Part shown: positions 25,104-32,365 of the stretch, in pieces
How the letters are laid out: every line of letters begins with the position of its first letter
How positions within the stretch are numbered: position 1 is the stretch's first letter
From: Halomonas shengliensis
Lineage (GTDB): Bacteria > Pseudomonadota > Gammaproteobacteria > Pseudomonadales > Halomonadaceae
DNA length: 64,000 bases
Reading direction: 5' to 3'
Assembly: GCF_900104135.1 (NCBI RefSeq)
Contig: NZ_FNIV01000001.1
Location: 186,001 to 250,000, forward strand
Program-made: the position numbers and the translations under genes
Notes under the pieces: generated by a model
The model's database searches: none
What the model saw: only the letters and a program-made list of their open reading frames with translations
Told to the model about the DNA's origin: nothing

Positions 25104-25771
25104 TGGAGTGGACGGCGCTCTCGGTCTCGCTGCACCTGGCGGCCTTCACGGCGCTGCTGCTGCTGCCGGTGGGGTTGTGGCTGGGGCGCACCCTGGCCGC
25201 CAGCCGCTCGCGGGCCAAGCCGCTCTGGGAGGCGCTGATCGCCCTGCCGCTGGTGATGCCGCCCACGGTGCTGGGCTTCTACCTGATGCAGGCCTTCGGC
25301 GTGGAGGCTCCCTTCGGCGGGCTCTGGGAGCGTCTCTTCGGCACCGGGCTCAACTTCACCTTCGAGGGCATCCTGCTCGCCTCCCTGGTGGCCAACCTGC
25401 CCTTCGCGGTGCAGCCGGTGCAGCGCGCCTTCGAGGCGGTGCCCGCCAACCTGCGCGAGGCGGCCTGGTGCAGCGGCCTCTCGCCGCTGCACACCCTGTG
25501 GCGCATCGAGCTGCCGCTGGTGTGGCCGGGGCTGGTCTCGGCGCTGGCGCTCACCTTCGCCCATACCCTGGGGGAGTTCGGCGTCATCCTGATGGTGGGC
25601 GGGGCCATCGACGGCGAGACCCGTACCCTGGCTATCGCCATCTACGACCGGGTGCAGGCCTTCGACGAGAGCGGCGCGGCCAGCATGTCGGCGATGCTGC
25701 TGCTGGTCTCCTTCGTCACCATCGGCGTGGTCTACGGCCTCGCCGGCCGGCGGAGGTGGCGCCGTGCCTGA
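25103..25771 (+). CDS. modB: Molybdate ABC transporter, permease
   Basis: The 222-residue inner-membrane protein has five to six membrane segments. The family EAA loop is at about residues 118-137 (REAAWCSGLSPLHTLWRIEL, then PLVWPGLVSA). FAHTLGEFGVILMVGGAI and PLVMPPTVLGFYLM are typical of ModB. Length matches E. coli ModB (229). Start and stop codons overlap with both neighbours (TGATG with modA, 8 bases with modC), so translation is coupled across the three genes. Confidence 0.94.
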   Translation: MEWTALSVSLHLAAFTALLLLPVGLWLGRTLAASRSRAKPLWEALIALPLVMPPTVLGFYLMQAFGVEAPFGGLWERLFGTGLNFTFEGILLASLVANLPFAVQPVQRAFEAVPANLREAAWCSGLSPLHTLWRIELPLVWPGLVSALALTFAHTLGEFGVILMVGGAIDGETRTLAIAIYDRVQAFDESGAASMSAMLLLVSFVTIGVVYGLAGRRRWRRA

Positions 25772-26909
25772 GCCCGTCGCGAGCCCCGCTCCCCTGGAGG
25801 TCAGCCTGCACCAGTCGGGGCCGATCCCCCTGGCGGCGGAGTTCCGCTGCGAGGCCGGCGAGCTGCTGGCCCTGGTGGGCCCCTCCGGCAGCGGCAAGAC
25901 CACCCTGCTGCGCAGCATCGCCGGGCTCTACCGGCCGGCCGCCGGACGCATCGCCTGCGGCGAGGCGCTGTGGTTCGATGCCGGCCGGCGCCTGGCGCTG
26001 GCGCCCCAGCGCCGCCGCCTGGGCCTGGTGTTCCAGGACTACGCCCTGTTTCCGCACCTGACGGCGCTGGGCAACGTCATGGTGGCGCTGCACCACCTGC
26101 CGGTGGCCGAGCGGCGGCGTCGCGGCGAGGCGTGGCTCGCTCGGGTGCGTCTGGAGGGGCTGGCCGGGCGCCACCCGGCCGAGCTCTCCGGTGGCCAGCG
26201 CCAGCGCGTGGCGCTGGCCCGGGCACTGGCCCGCGAGCCGCGGGTGCTGCTGCTTGACGAGCCCTTCTCGGCGGTGGACCAGGTCACCCGGCGCCGCCTG
26301 CAGCGCGAGCTGGCGCTGCTGCGCGAGGAGATCGCCATCCCCATCGTGCTGGTGACCCATGACCTCGACGAGGCGGCGGCCCTGGCCGACCGCCTCTGCG
26401 TGCTGCACGCCGGGCGCACCCTGCAGGCCGGCCCGCCGGAGTCGCTCTTCCGGCGCCCGGCCTCGCCCCAGGTGGCGCGGCTGCTCGATCGCCACAATGT
26501 CTTCGCGGGCGAGGTGGTGGAGGAGGGCGGTGAGCGCCGCCTGGCGTGGGGTCCCTGGCGGCTGGAGGTGGCCGAGGGGCTGGCGGCGTTGGCGCCGGGG
26601 TCCCGGGTGGCCTGGTACCTGCCGCCCTCCGACGTGGTGCTGCATCGGCGTGGCCGCCCGTCCCTCGGCGAACGCGAGAACCCGGTGAGCGCCCGGGTCG
26701 AGGAGCTGGTGGTGCTGGGCGGCATGGCCTCGGTCACCCTGGCCTTCGCGCATACCCCGCGGCGCCTCGGCTTCGAGATCGCCACCCATGCCGCCCGCCG
26801 CAACGGCCTGGCCCGGGGCGAGGCGGTGCACGTCTCGCTGCTCGCCGCGGGCATCCACCTGATGCCGGACGCCTCGCCGCCCGGCGATGACGCCAGGAGT
26901 GACCCATGA
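25764..26909 (+). CDS. modC: Molybdate ABC transporter, ATP-binding protein
   Basis: The 381-residue ATPase has the Walker A motif GPSGSGKTTLLRSIAG (about residue 35), the signature ELSGGQRQRVALARAL and Walker B VLLLDEPFSAVD, then the switch histidine in VLVTHDLDEAAALAD. A C-terminal molybdate-binding TOBE-type domain (about 290-365: VSARVEELVVLGGMASVTLA) is as in ModC. It starts with GTG at 25764, supported by GGAGG 7 bases upstream. Its stop overlaps the next gene by 4 bases, unusual for a mod operon. Confidence 0.93.
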   Translation: MPEPVASPAPLEVSLHQSGPIPLAAEFRCEAGELLALVGPSGSGKTTLLRSIAGLYRPAAGRIACGEALWFDAGRRLALAPQRRRLGLVFQDYALFPHLTALGNVMVALHHLPVAERRRRGEAWLARVRLEGLAGRHPAELSGGQRQRVALARALAREPRVLLLDEPFSAVDQVTRRRLQRELALLREEIAIPIVLVTHDLDEAAALADRLCVLHAGRTLQAGPPESLFRRPASPQVARLLDRHNVFAGEVVEEGGERRLAWGPWRLEVAEGLAALAPGSRVAWYLPPSDVVLHRRGRPSLGERENPVSARVEELVVLGGMASVTLAFAHTPRRLGFEIATHAARRNGLARGEAVHVSLLAAGIHLMPDASPPGDDARSDP

Positions 26910-27412
26910 CCCGATTCTTTCGCCTTGCCGCCCTCGCCACCCTGGCGCTGCCCCTGGCCACGCCGGGCCTCGCCGAGGAGGCGGTGCCGGAGCCCTGGCC
27001 GCTGCGCATCCATGCCGGGGAGGCCAGCCACGCCTTCCGGGTCGAGGTGGCGGACGCGCCCGCCGAGCGCAGCCGCGGCCTGATGGGGCGCGAGCAACTC
27101 GCCGAGGGCGCCGGCATGCTCTTCCTCTACGCCACCGAGCAGCCCGGTGGCAGCGGCTTCTGGATGTACAACACCCTGATCCCGCTGGATATCGCCTTCA
27201 TCGATGGGGCGGGGCGCATCGTCTCGACCCACACCATGGTGCCCTGCGGCTCTAACGCCCCCGGTGACTGCCCGGTGACGCGACCGGGGGTGCCCTATCG
27301 GGCCGCGCTGGAGGTTCCCGCCGGCACCTTCGCGTCGCTGGGCGTCGAGGTGGGCGACTGCGTCGCCTGGCCGGGGGTGGCGTCCCGCTGCGAGTCGCCC
27401 TCCCCGGGCTGA
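26906..27412 (+). CDS. DUF192 family periplasmic protein
   Basis: The 168-residue protein has a signal peptide (FRLAALATLALPLATPGLA) and then a DUF192 domain: FRVEVADAPAERSRGLMGRE, GMLFLYATEQPGGSGFWMYN, TLIPLDIAFIDGAGRIV and the end FASLGVEVGDCV. The family has no established function. ATGA overlap with modC means it is translated with the molybdate transporter; a role in metal or molybdate handling is a guess from context only. Two cysteines in MVPCGSNAPGDCP may form a disulphide. Confidence 0.83.
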   Translation: MTRFFRLAALATLALPLATPGLAEEAVPEPWPLRIHAGEASHAFRVEVADAPAERSRGLMGREQLAEGAGMLFLYATEQPGGSGFWMYNTLIPLDIAFIDGAGRIVSTHTMVPCGSNAPGDCPVTRPGVPYRAALEVPAGTFASLGVEVGDCVAWPGVASRCESPSPG

Positions 27413-27489
27413 TATTCAACGCTTGCGGCCCTAGAATGGGGCGAGGTGGACGGCCACGCCGGTCCATCGCCCGACCCATAACCATAATC

Positions 27490-27512
27490 GCGCCCCGAGG
27501 GCTTCGGGGCGC
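27490..27512 (+). promoter_or_regulatory. Hairpin in the dctP leader
   Basis: GCGCCCCGA and TCGGGGCGC form a 9-bp stem ending 17 bases before the dctP ATG. It could be a terminator of the mod unit without a T-run, or a leader element. Confidence 0.4.
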
Positions 27513-27529
27513 CGCTGCAAGGACACGCC

Positions 27530-28540
27530 ATGACCCTCCATCGACCGCTTGCCAAGCTGGCCGCCGCCCTGGCCGGTGCCGCCGTGCTCTTCGCCTCGCT
27601 CTCCGCCCAGGCCCGCGAGCTCTCCGTCTCCACCGTGCTCTCCGACGCCTTCCCCTGGGGCCAGGCGGCCGAGAAGTGGGCCGAGCTGGTGGAGGAGCGC
27701 ACCGAGGGGCGCATCACCCTGCGCGTCTACCCCAACTCCCAGCTGGTAAACGGCGACCAGACCCGCGAGTTCTCCGCCATGCGCTCCGGCCTGATCGACG
27801 CCGCGGTGGGCTCCACCATCAACTGGTCGCCCCAGGTGCCGGAGCTCAACCTCTTCTCGCTGCCCTTCTTCCTGCCCGACGAGGCGGCGGTGGATGCCGT
27901 GACCGGCGGCGAGGCCGGCGAGATGATCTTCGCGGCCATCGAGTCCCGCGATGTCATCCCGTTGGGCTGGGGCGAGAACGGCTTCCGCCAGCTCTCCAAC
28001 TCCCAGGGGGCGATCGATGAGCCCGCCGACCTCGAGGGGCTGAAGATCCGCGTGGTGGGCTCCCCGCTGTTCCAGGACACCTTCGACGCCCTGGGCGCCG
28101 ACCCCACCCAGATGAGCTGGGCCGACGCCAAGCCAGCGCTGACCACCGGCGCCGTGGACGGCCAGGAGAACCCGCTCTCGGTATTCGACGTGGCGCGCAT
28201 CGACCAGGTGGGCCAGGAGCACCTGACCCTGTGGAACTACATGAACGATCCGCTGATCTTCGCCGTCAATCGCCAGGTGTGGGAGTCCCTGGACGAGGGC
28301 GACCGCGAGATCCTGCGCGAGGCCGCCGTGGAGGCCGGGCAGTGGGAGATCGCGATGACCCGCGAGCAGGAGAGCGAGCGCCTGGCCGCCATCCAGGAGC
28401 GCGGCGTCACCGTCACCGAACTGACCGACGCCCAGTACCAGGCCTTCGTGGCGGCCACCGAGAGCGTGCATGACGAGTGGGTGCCGCAGATCGGCGAGGC
28501 GATCGTCGAGGCCGCCAGGTCCGCCGTCGAGTCCCGCTGA
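27530..28540 (+). CDS. dctP: TRAP transporter substrate-binding protein, DctP family
   Basis: The 336-residue periplasmic receptor has a signal peptide (AAALAGAAVLFASLSAQA, cleavage at about residue 25). The DctP pattern follows: WGQAAEKWAELVEERTEGRI, YPNSQLVNGDQTREFSAMRS, LKIRVVGSPLFQDTFDALGA and LTTGAVDGQENPLSVF. The arginine in KIRVVG contacts the carboxylate of ligands in this family. The ligand is an organic acid of unknown identity. AAGGACACGCC precedes the ATG. A strong hairpin separates it from dctQ, allowing more receptor than permease. Confidence 0.92.
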   Translation: MTLHRPLAKLAAALAGAAVLFASLSAQARELSVSTVLSDAFPWGQAAEKWAELVEERTEGRITLRVYPNSQLVNGDQTREFSAMRSGLIDAAVGSTINWSPQVPELNLFSLPFFLPDEAAVDAVTGGEAGEMIFAAIESRDVIPLGWGENGFRQLSNSQGAIDEPADLEGLKIRVVGSPLFQDTFDALGADPTQMSWADAKPALTTGAVDGQENPLSVFDVARIDQVGQEHLTLWNYMNDPLIFAVNRQVWESLDEGDREILREAAVEAGQWEIAMTREQESERLAAIQERGVTVTELTDAQYQAFVAATESVHDEWVPQIGEAIVEAARSAVESR

Positions 28541-28564
28541 GCGTTCGCCCTACCATCGTTCGAC

Positions 28565-28587
28565 CGGCCGGCCCTCGTGGCCGGCCG
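28565..28587 (+). terminator. Hairpin between dctP and dctQ
   Basis: CGGCCGGCC and GGCCGGCCG form a perfect 9-bp stem with a 5-base loop and no T-run. It probably stabilises the dctP message or partly attenuates transcription. Confidence 0.6.
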
Positions 28588-28607
28588 CTGCCGTGTGAGG
28601 TTCCCCC

Positions 28608-29087
28608 ATGACGCCATCCCCCGATGCCCGGCCGGAGCGCTGGCTGGCCGCCCTGGCCCTGGTGATCATCGCCCTGATCAGCCTCGGCAACGTGATCACC
28701 CGCTACATCACCGGCGGTTCGCTCGCCTTCACCGAGGAGCTCTCGGTGTTCCTGCTGGTGGTGCTGACCTTCGCCGGCGCCGCCGTGGCGCTGCGCCGCA
28801 ACGGCCATATCCGCATCGGCATGCTGGAGCGGGCCCTGCCCCACGGCCCACGGCGGGCCCTGGTGCTCCTCCAGGGCCTCTGCGGCGTGCTCCTGCTGGG
28901 GCTGATCGTCTGGTTCGGCGCCAAGCTGGCCTGGCAGGAGTACCGCTGGGAGACCACCTCGCCGGGGCTGGGGCTGCCCCAGTGGTGGTACATCGTCTGG
29001 TTGCCGCTGCTGGCGGCGGTGATGCTGGTGCGCCAGCTGCAGCAGACCCTCGACCGGCTGCGCGGGAGGCTCGACGATGAGTCCTGA
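28608..29087 (+). CDS. dctQ: TRAP transporter small permease
   Basis: The 159-residue protein has four membrane segments (starting about residues 12, 45, 85 and 125). DctQ features are SLAFTEELSVFLLVVLTFAG, AAVALRRNGHIRIGML and the end PQWWYIVWLPLLAAVMLVRQ. It overlaps dctM by 11 bases, so the two membrane subunits are translated together. Confidence 0.92.
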   Translation: MTPSPDARPERWLAALALVIIALISLGNVITRYITGGSLAFTEELSVFLLVVLTFAGAAVALRRNGHIRIGMLERALPHGPRRALVLLQGLCGVLLLGLIVWFGAKLAWQEYRWETTSPGLGLPQWWYIVWLPLLAAVMLVRQLQQTLDRLRGRLDDES

Positions 29088-30384
29088 CCTGTGGATGCTG
29101 CTGGCCTTCGCGGGCCTGTTGATCGCCGGGGTGCCGGTGGCCTTCTCGCTGGGGCTGGCCGGGGCGGCGGGGATCCTCGCGGGGCTGTCGCCGGCGATGC
29201 TGGCGACCCTGGGCACCAACACCTACAACAGCATCGCCAAGTACCCGCTGATCGCCATCCCCCTGTTCATCCTCACCGGGCTGATCTTCGAGCGCTCCGG
29301 GGTGGCGCTGCGCCTGGTGCGCTTTGCCCAGGCGCTGATCGGCCCGCGCCACGGCGGCCTGGCCCTGGTGGCGGTGCTGGTGTGCATGATCATGGGTGGC
29401 ATGAGCGGCTCCGGCCCGGCGGACGCCGCGGCGGTGGCCATGGTGATGCTGCCCAGCATGACCAGGGCGGGCTACCCGAAGCCCTTCTCGGCGACCCTGA
29501 TCGCCGCCTCGGCCTCCACGGCGATCCTGATCCCGCCCTCGGTGGCGCTGATCCTCTACTCCATCGTGGTGCCTGGGGTCGACCTGCGCGCGCTCTTCGC
29601 CGCCGGGCTCTTCCCCGGGATCCTGGCCGGCCTGGCGCTGCTGGTGCCGGCGCTGATCGTCTCGAAGCGCCATGGCTGGGAGGGCGGCACGCCGGCCGCC
29701 GGCGCCGAGCGCCTCCGGGTGGGAGAGACCTTCAGGCAGGCGCTGCCGGCGCTGTTCGCCCCGGTGCTGATCCTCGGCGGGCTGCGCTCGGGACTCTTCA
29801 CCCCCACCGAGGCGGCGGTGGTGGCGGTGGCCTACGGCGTGGTGGTGGGGCTCTTCGTCACCCGCGAGCTCGGAGTCAAGGACCTCTGGGCGCTGTTCGG
29901 CGAGGCCGCGGTGATCTCCGGGGTGGTGATGCTGATCATCGCCCTGGCCGGCATCTTCGCCTGGGCGGGCACCATGCTCGGCACCTTCCGCCACCTGGCG
30001 GAGTGGATCATCTCGCTCTCCGACAGCGGGGTGCTGCTGTTGGTGCTGATCATGCTGGCGGTGCTGGCCGCCGGCATGCTGCTCGATGCCATCTCCATCT
30101 ACCTGATCATGATGCCGATCCTGATCCCGGTGATGCAGCACTTCGAGTGGAACCCGGTTTGGTTCGGCATCCTGCTGGCGATGAATATCGCCATCGGCCA
30201 GTTCACGCCACCGGTGGCGGTGAACCTGATGGTGACCACCGAGGTGGCGAAGATCCGCCTCGAGCAGACCCTGGGCTGGGCGCTGCTCTTCGTCGTCGCC
30301 ATGGCCGGCGCCCTGGCGCTGGTGGCGGTGTTCCCGGAGATCGCCCTGTGGCTGCCGCGGACCCTCGGCTACAACGTGGGGTAA
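29077..30384 (+). CDS. dctM: TRAP transporter large permease
   Basis: The 435-residue protein has about 12 membrane segments and the DctM features GLIFERSGVALRLVRFAQAL, MIMGGMSGSGPADAAAVAMV, FSATLIAASASTAILIPPSV and NIAIGQFTPPVAVNLMVTTE. It carries the sodium-coupled transport path of the TRAP system. Its last 49 bases before the stop are repeated at 30411-30459, beyond the gene, with a few changes. Confidence 0.94.
   Translation: MSPDLWMLLAFAGLLIAGVPVAFSLGLAGAAGILAGLSPAMLATLGTNTYNSIAKYPLIAIPLFILTGLIFERSGVALRLVRFAQALIGPRHGGLALVAVLVCMIMGGMSGSGPADAAAVAMVMLPSMTRAGYPKPFSATLIAASASTAILIPPSVALILYSIVVPGVDLRALFAAGLFPGILAGLALLVPALIVSKRHGWEGGTPAAGAERLRVGETFRQALPALFAPVLILGGLRSGLFTPTEAAVVAVAYGVVVGLFVTRELGVKDLWALFGEAAVISGVVMLIIALAGIFAWAGTMLGTFRHLAEWIISLSDSGVLLLVLIMLAVLAAGMLLDAISIYLIMMPILIPVMQHFEWNPVWFGILLAMNIAIGQFTPPVAVNLMVTTEVAKIRLEQTLGWALLFVVAMAGALALVAVFPEIALWLPRTLGYNVG
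30334..30382 (+). repeat. Direct repeat, copy A (3' end of dctM)
   Basis: This 49-bp segment starting CCGGAGATCGCCCTGTGGCT is the coding end of dctM. It is repeated at 30411-30459 with three differences. Confidence 0.85.
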
Positions 30385-30410
30385 GGCCCTGATGGCGCCC
30401 TTGATGCTGG

Positions 30411-30459
30411 CCGGAGATCGCCCTGTGGCTGCCGCGGATCCACGGCTACGACGTGGGGT
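30411..30459 (+). repeat. Direct repeat, copy B (remnant of dctM 3' end)
   Basis: This non-coding copy differs from 30334-30382 at three of 49 positions and has GTGGGGTGG where the stop TAA stands in copy A. It sits 7 bases from the stop of the convergent macro-domain gene. Confidence 0.85.
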
Positions 30460-30465
30460 GGGTCG

Positions 30466-30978
30466 CTACCCTGCCGGCTGCTCGTCGAGCAGGCGCTGGA
30501 AGAGTGCGGCGGTCTCGGCGTCGAAGAGCACGAAGCGCACCCGCTCCAGGTGCGGGCAGCGGGGCAGGGTGGCGGACACCGTCTCCAGCGCCACCCGTGC
30601 GGCCTCCTCCAGCGGGTAGCCGAAGGCGCCCGCCGAGAGGGCCGGGAAGGCGACGCTGCGCAGCCCCTCGCGCTCGGCAAGCGCCAGGGCGTGGAGATAG
30701 CAGTCGGCCAGCAGCTCGTCGGCGGGCTCGTCGACGCCGTAGACCGGCCCCAGGCAGTGGATGACGTGGCGGTTGGGCAGGCCGAAGGCCGCGGTGATCA
30801 CCGCCTCGCCGGGGCAGATCGGCGCCAGGGGGCGGCAGGCGCGGTCGAGCTCGGGGCCGGCGGCGCGGTGCAGGGCACCGGCCACGCCGCCGCCGGGGCG
30901 AAGCTGGGCATTGGCGGCGTTGACCACCGCCTCCATGTCGGGCTGATGGGCGATATCGCCCTGGACACACTCGATCAT
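30466..30978 (-). CDS. Macro-domain protein (O-acetyl-ADP-ribose deacetylase-like)
   Basis: The 170-residue protein is a single macro domain: MIECVQGDIAHQPDMEAVVN, AANAQLRPGGGVAGALHRAAG, the glycine-rich PGGGVAG loop, IHCLGPVYG and ALSAGAFGYPLEEAARVALE. Macro domains bind ADP-ribose; many bacterial members remove acetyl or ADP-ribosyl groups. The start at 30978 has AGGAGG 6 bases upstream, a near-ideal site. It follows the nitrilase gene by 11 bases on the same strand, so the two form an operon. Confidence 0.9.
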   Translation of the reverse strand: MIECVQGDIAHQPDMEAVVNAANAQLRPGGGVAGALHRAAGPELDRACRPLAPICPGEAVITAAFGLPNRHVIHCLGPVYGVDEPADELLADCYLHALALAEREGLRSVAFPALSAGAFGYPLEEAARVALETVSATLPRCPHLERVRFVLFDAETAALFQRLLDEQPAG

Positions 30979-30989
30979 CTTGCCTCCTG

Positions 30990-31826
30990 TCAGGCGTCTC
31001 GAGGGCCGTGCCGCCAAAGCGGCAGCCCGGCCAGGTCGTCGCGTCGGTCGGCAGCCAGCGGCAGGCGCTCCCGCGCCTCGGCCAGCGCCGCCTTCGACAG
31101 CGTCAGCCGCTGCCACCTCTCCTGTGGGCCGAAGTCCAGCGTGGGGTGAGCCTCGTCCATCAGCGGCGGGCAGAGCAGCGAATGGCCCCAGGCCTCGCCG
31201 GCGCGATTCAGGCTCAGCCACCACTGCTGATGCTCCATGGCGCGGGTGGTGACGAAGGCGTGCCAGCTGGCGAAGGAGAAGTCGCGGGTGAAGGCCACCG
31301 GGTGCAGCACCAGCTCTACCCCCTCGGCGGCCAGCCGGCCGGCAAGCGCGGGGAAGCGCAGGTCGTAGCAGATCATCACGCCCACCCGCCAGCCGGCGAT
31401 GTCCACGACCAGCAGGGTCTCGCCCGGGGTGAAGTGGGCGGCCTCGGCGGAGGCGCCGAACTGGGCACAGTGCAGCTTGTCGTAGACCCCCGCCAGGGCG
31501 CCATCCGGCCCCACCAGCACCTGGCTGATATGGCGTCCCCGGTCGCCGCGACGGGCCGTGCCGTAGGCGATGGTGCAACCCAGCCGCCTTGCCAGCTCGG
31601 CGAAGCGCTCGAACACCGGCCCCTTGAGGTCGTCGTCCAGGTCCCCCAGGCAGGCGAAGGCGCCGCCGCCGTACTCCATGCTGGCGAGCTCCGGCAGCAC
31701 CACCAGGTCGGGGGGCTCCTCGGCGCAGCGTGCCTCGACCTCTCGGGTGAGGCGCCCGAGCCAGGCGAGCTGGTCGCCGCGACAGCGGGTGGGCGGGATG
31801 ACGGGCTGGCAGGCGAGCAGTTCCAT
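30990..31826 (-). CDS. Carbon-nitrogen hydrolase (nitrilase superfamily)
   Basis: The 278-residue protein has the full Glu-Lys-Cys triad: glutamate in LVVLPELASMEYGG (about residue 46), lysine in GVYDKLHCAQFG (about 117) and cysteine in VGVMICYDLRFPALAG (about 151). The family includes amidases and omega-amidase; the substrate here is unknown. The N-terminal ACQPVIPPTRCRGDQL is somewhat unlike omega-amidase. It is the first gene of a two-gene unit with the macro-domain protein. Confidence 0.86.
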   Translation of the reverse strand: MELLACQPVIPPTRCRGDQLAWLGRLTREVEARCAEEPPDLVVLPELASMEYGGGAFACLGDLDDDLKGPVFERFAELARRLGCTIAYGTARRGDRGRHISQVLVGPDGALAGVYDKLHCAQFGASAEAAHFTPGETLLVVDIAGWRVGVMICYDLRFPALAGRLAAEGVELVLHPVAFTRDFSFASWHAFVTTRAMEHQQWWLSLNRAGEAWGHSLLCPPLMDEAHPTLDFGPQERWQRLTLSKAALAEARERLPLAADRRDDLAGLPLWRHGPRDA

Positions 31827-31927
31827 GGGGCCTCCAGGGGCATGCGACCATCGGGCGCGGGTACCATTCGGCGAGGGCGGCCTATAATCGGCCGTTCACC
31901 TCCTTCCTCAGGCTATCAGGAGTTCCG

Positions 31928-32170
31928 ATGTTCTTCCCGCCGCGCCTCGCGCCCCTGGTCTTCGCCGTGCTGATGTCGCTCTACATGGTGAGCCTGATGA
32001 CCTTCGTGATCACCTGGGTCAACACCGGGCTTTCCGAGGGGTTCACCGGCCGCTGGTGGCGTGCCTTCTATATCGCCTGGCCGATCGCCTTCGCCCTGAT
32101 CCTGGTGGGCGCACCGCGCCTTCAGCGCCTGGCGGCGATGCTGATCCGGCGGCCGCCCGGGCAGGGGTGA
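31928..32170 (+). CDS. DUF2798 family small membrane protein
   Basis: The 80-residue protein has two predicted membrane segments (about residues 8-30 and 46-67). It matches the DUF2798 pattern: FFPPRLAPLVFAVLMSLYMV, NTGLSEGFTGRWWRAFYIAW and PIAFALILVGAPRLQRLA. CAGGAG lies 5 bases before the ATG. No function is established. Confidence 0.82.
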   Translation: MFFPPRLAPLVFAVLMSLYMVSLMTFVITWVNTGLSEGFTGRWWRAFYIAWPIAFALILVGAPRLQRLAAMLIRRPPGQG

Positions 32171-32365
32171 TGACGCTCGGCAGGAGTGTTGCGGTTTCTA
32201 GCGATTTTCGTGACATTCGTTGCAAATCGGCACAGAAAGTTGCAACCCGGGCCTCGTCCCTGTACCAATAGCCTCCCCCCGATAACCGATGCCGGCACCG
32301 CCTCCCGTGGCGGCAGCCCCGAGCCCCCTGCCCGGGCGCCGGACGCGACAACAGGAGGAGGCGAG

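Noticed and set aside
32228-32246. A sigma-54-like promoter (GGCAC...TTGC) before the kamA-type gene
   Set aside because: The gap between GG and GC is one base longer than the strict sigma-54 requirement, and no enhancer-binding protein gene lies near.
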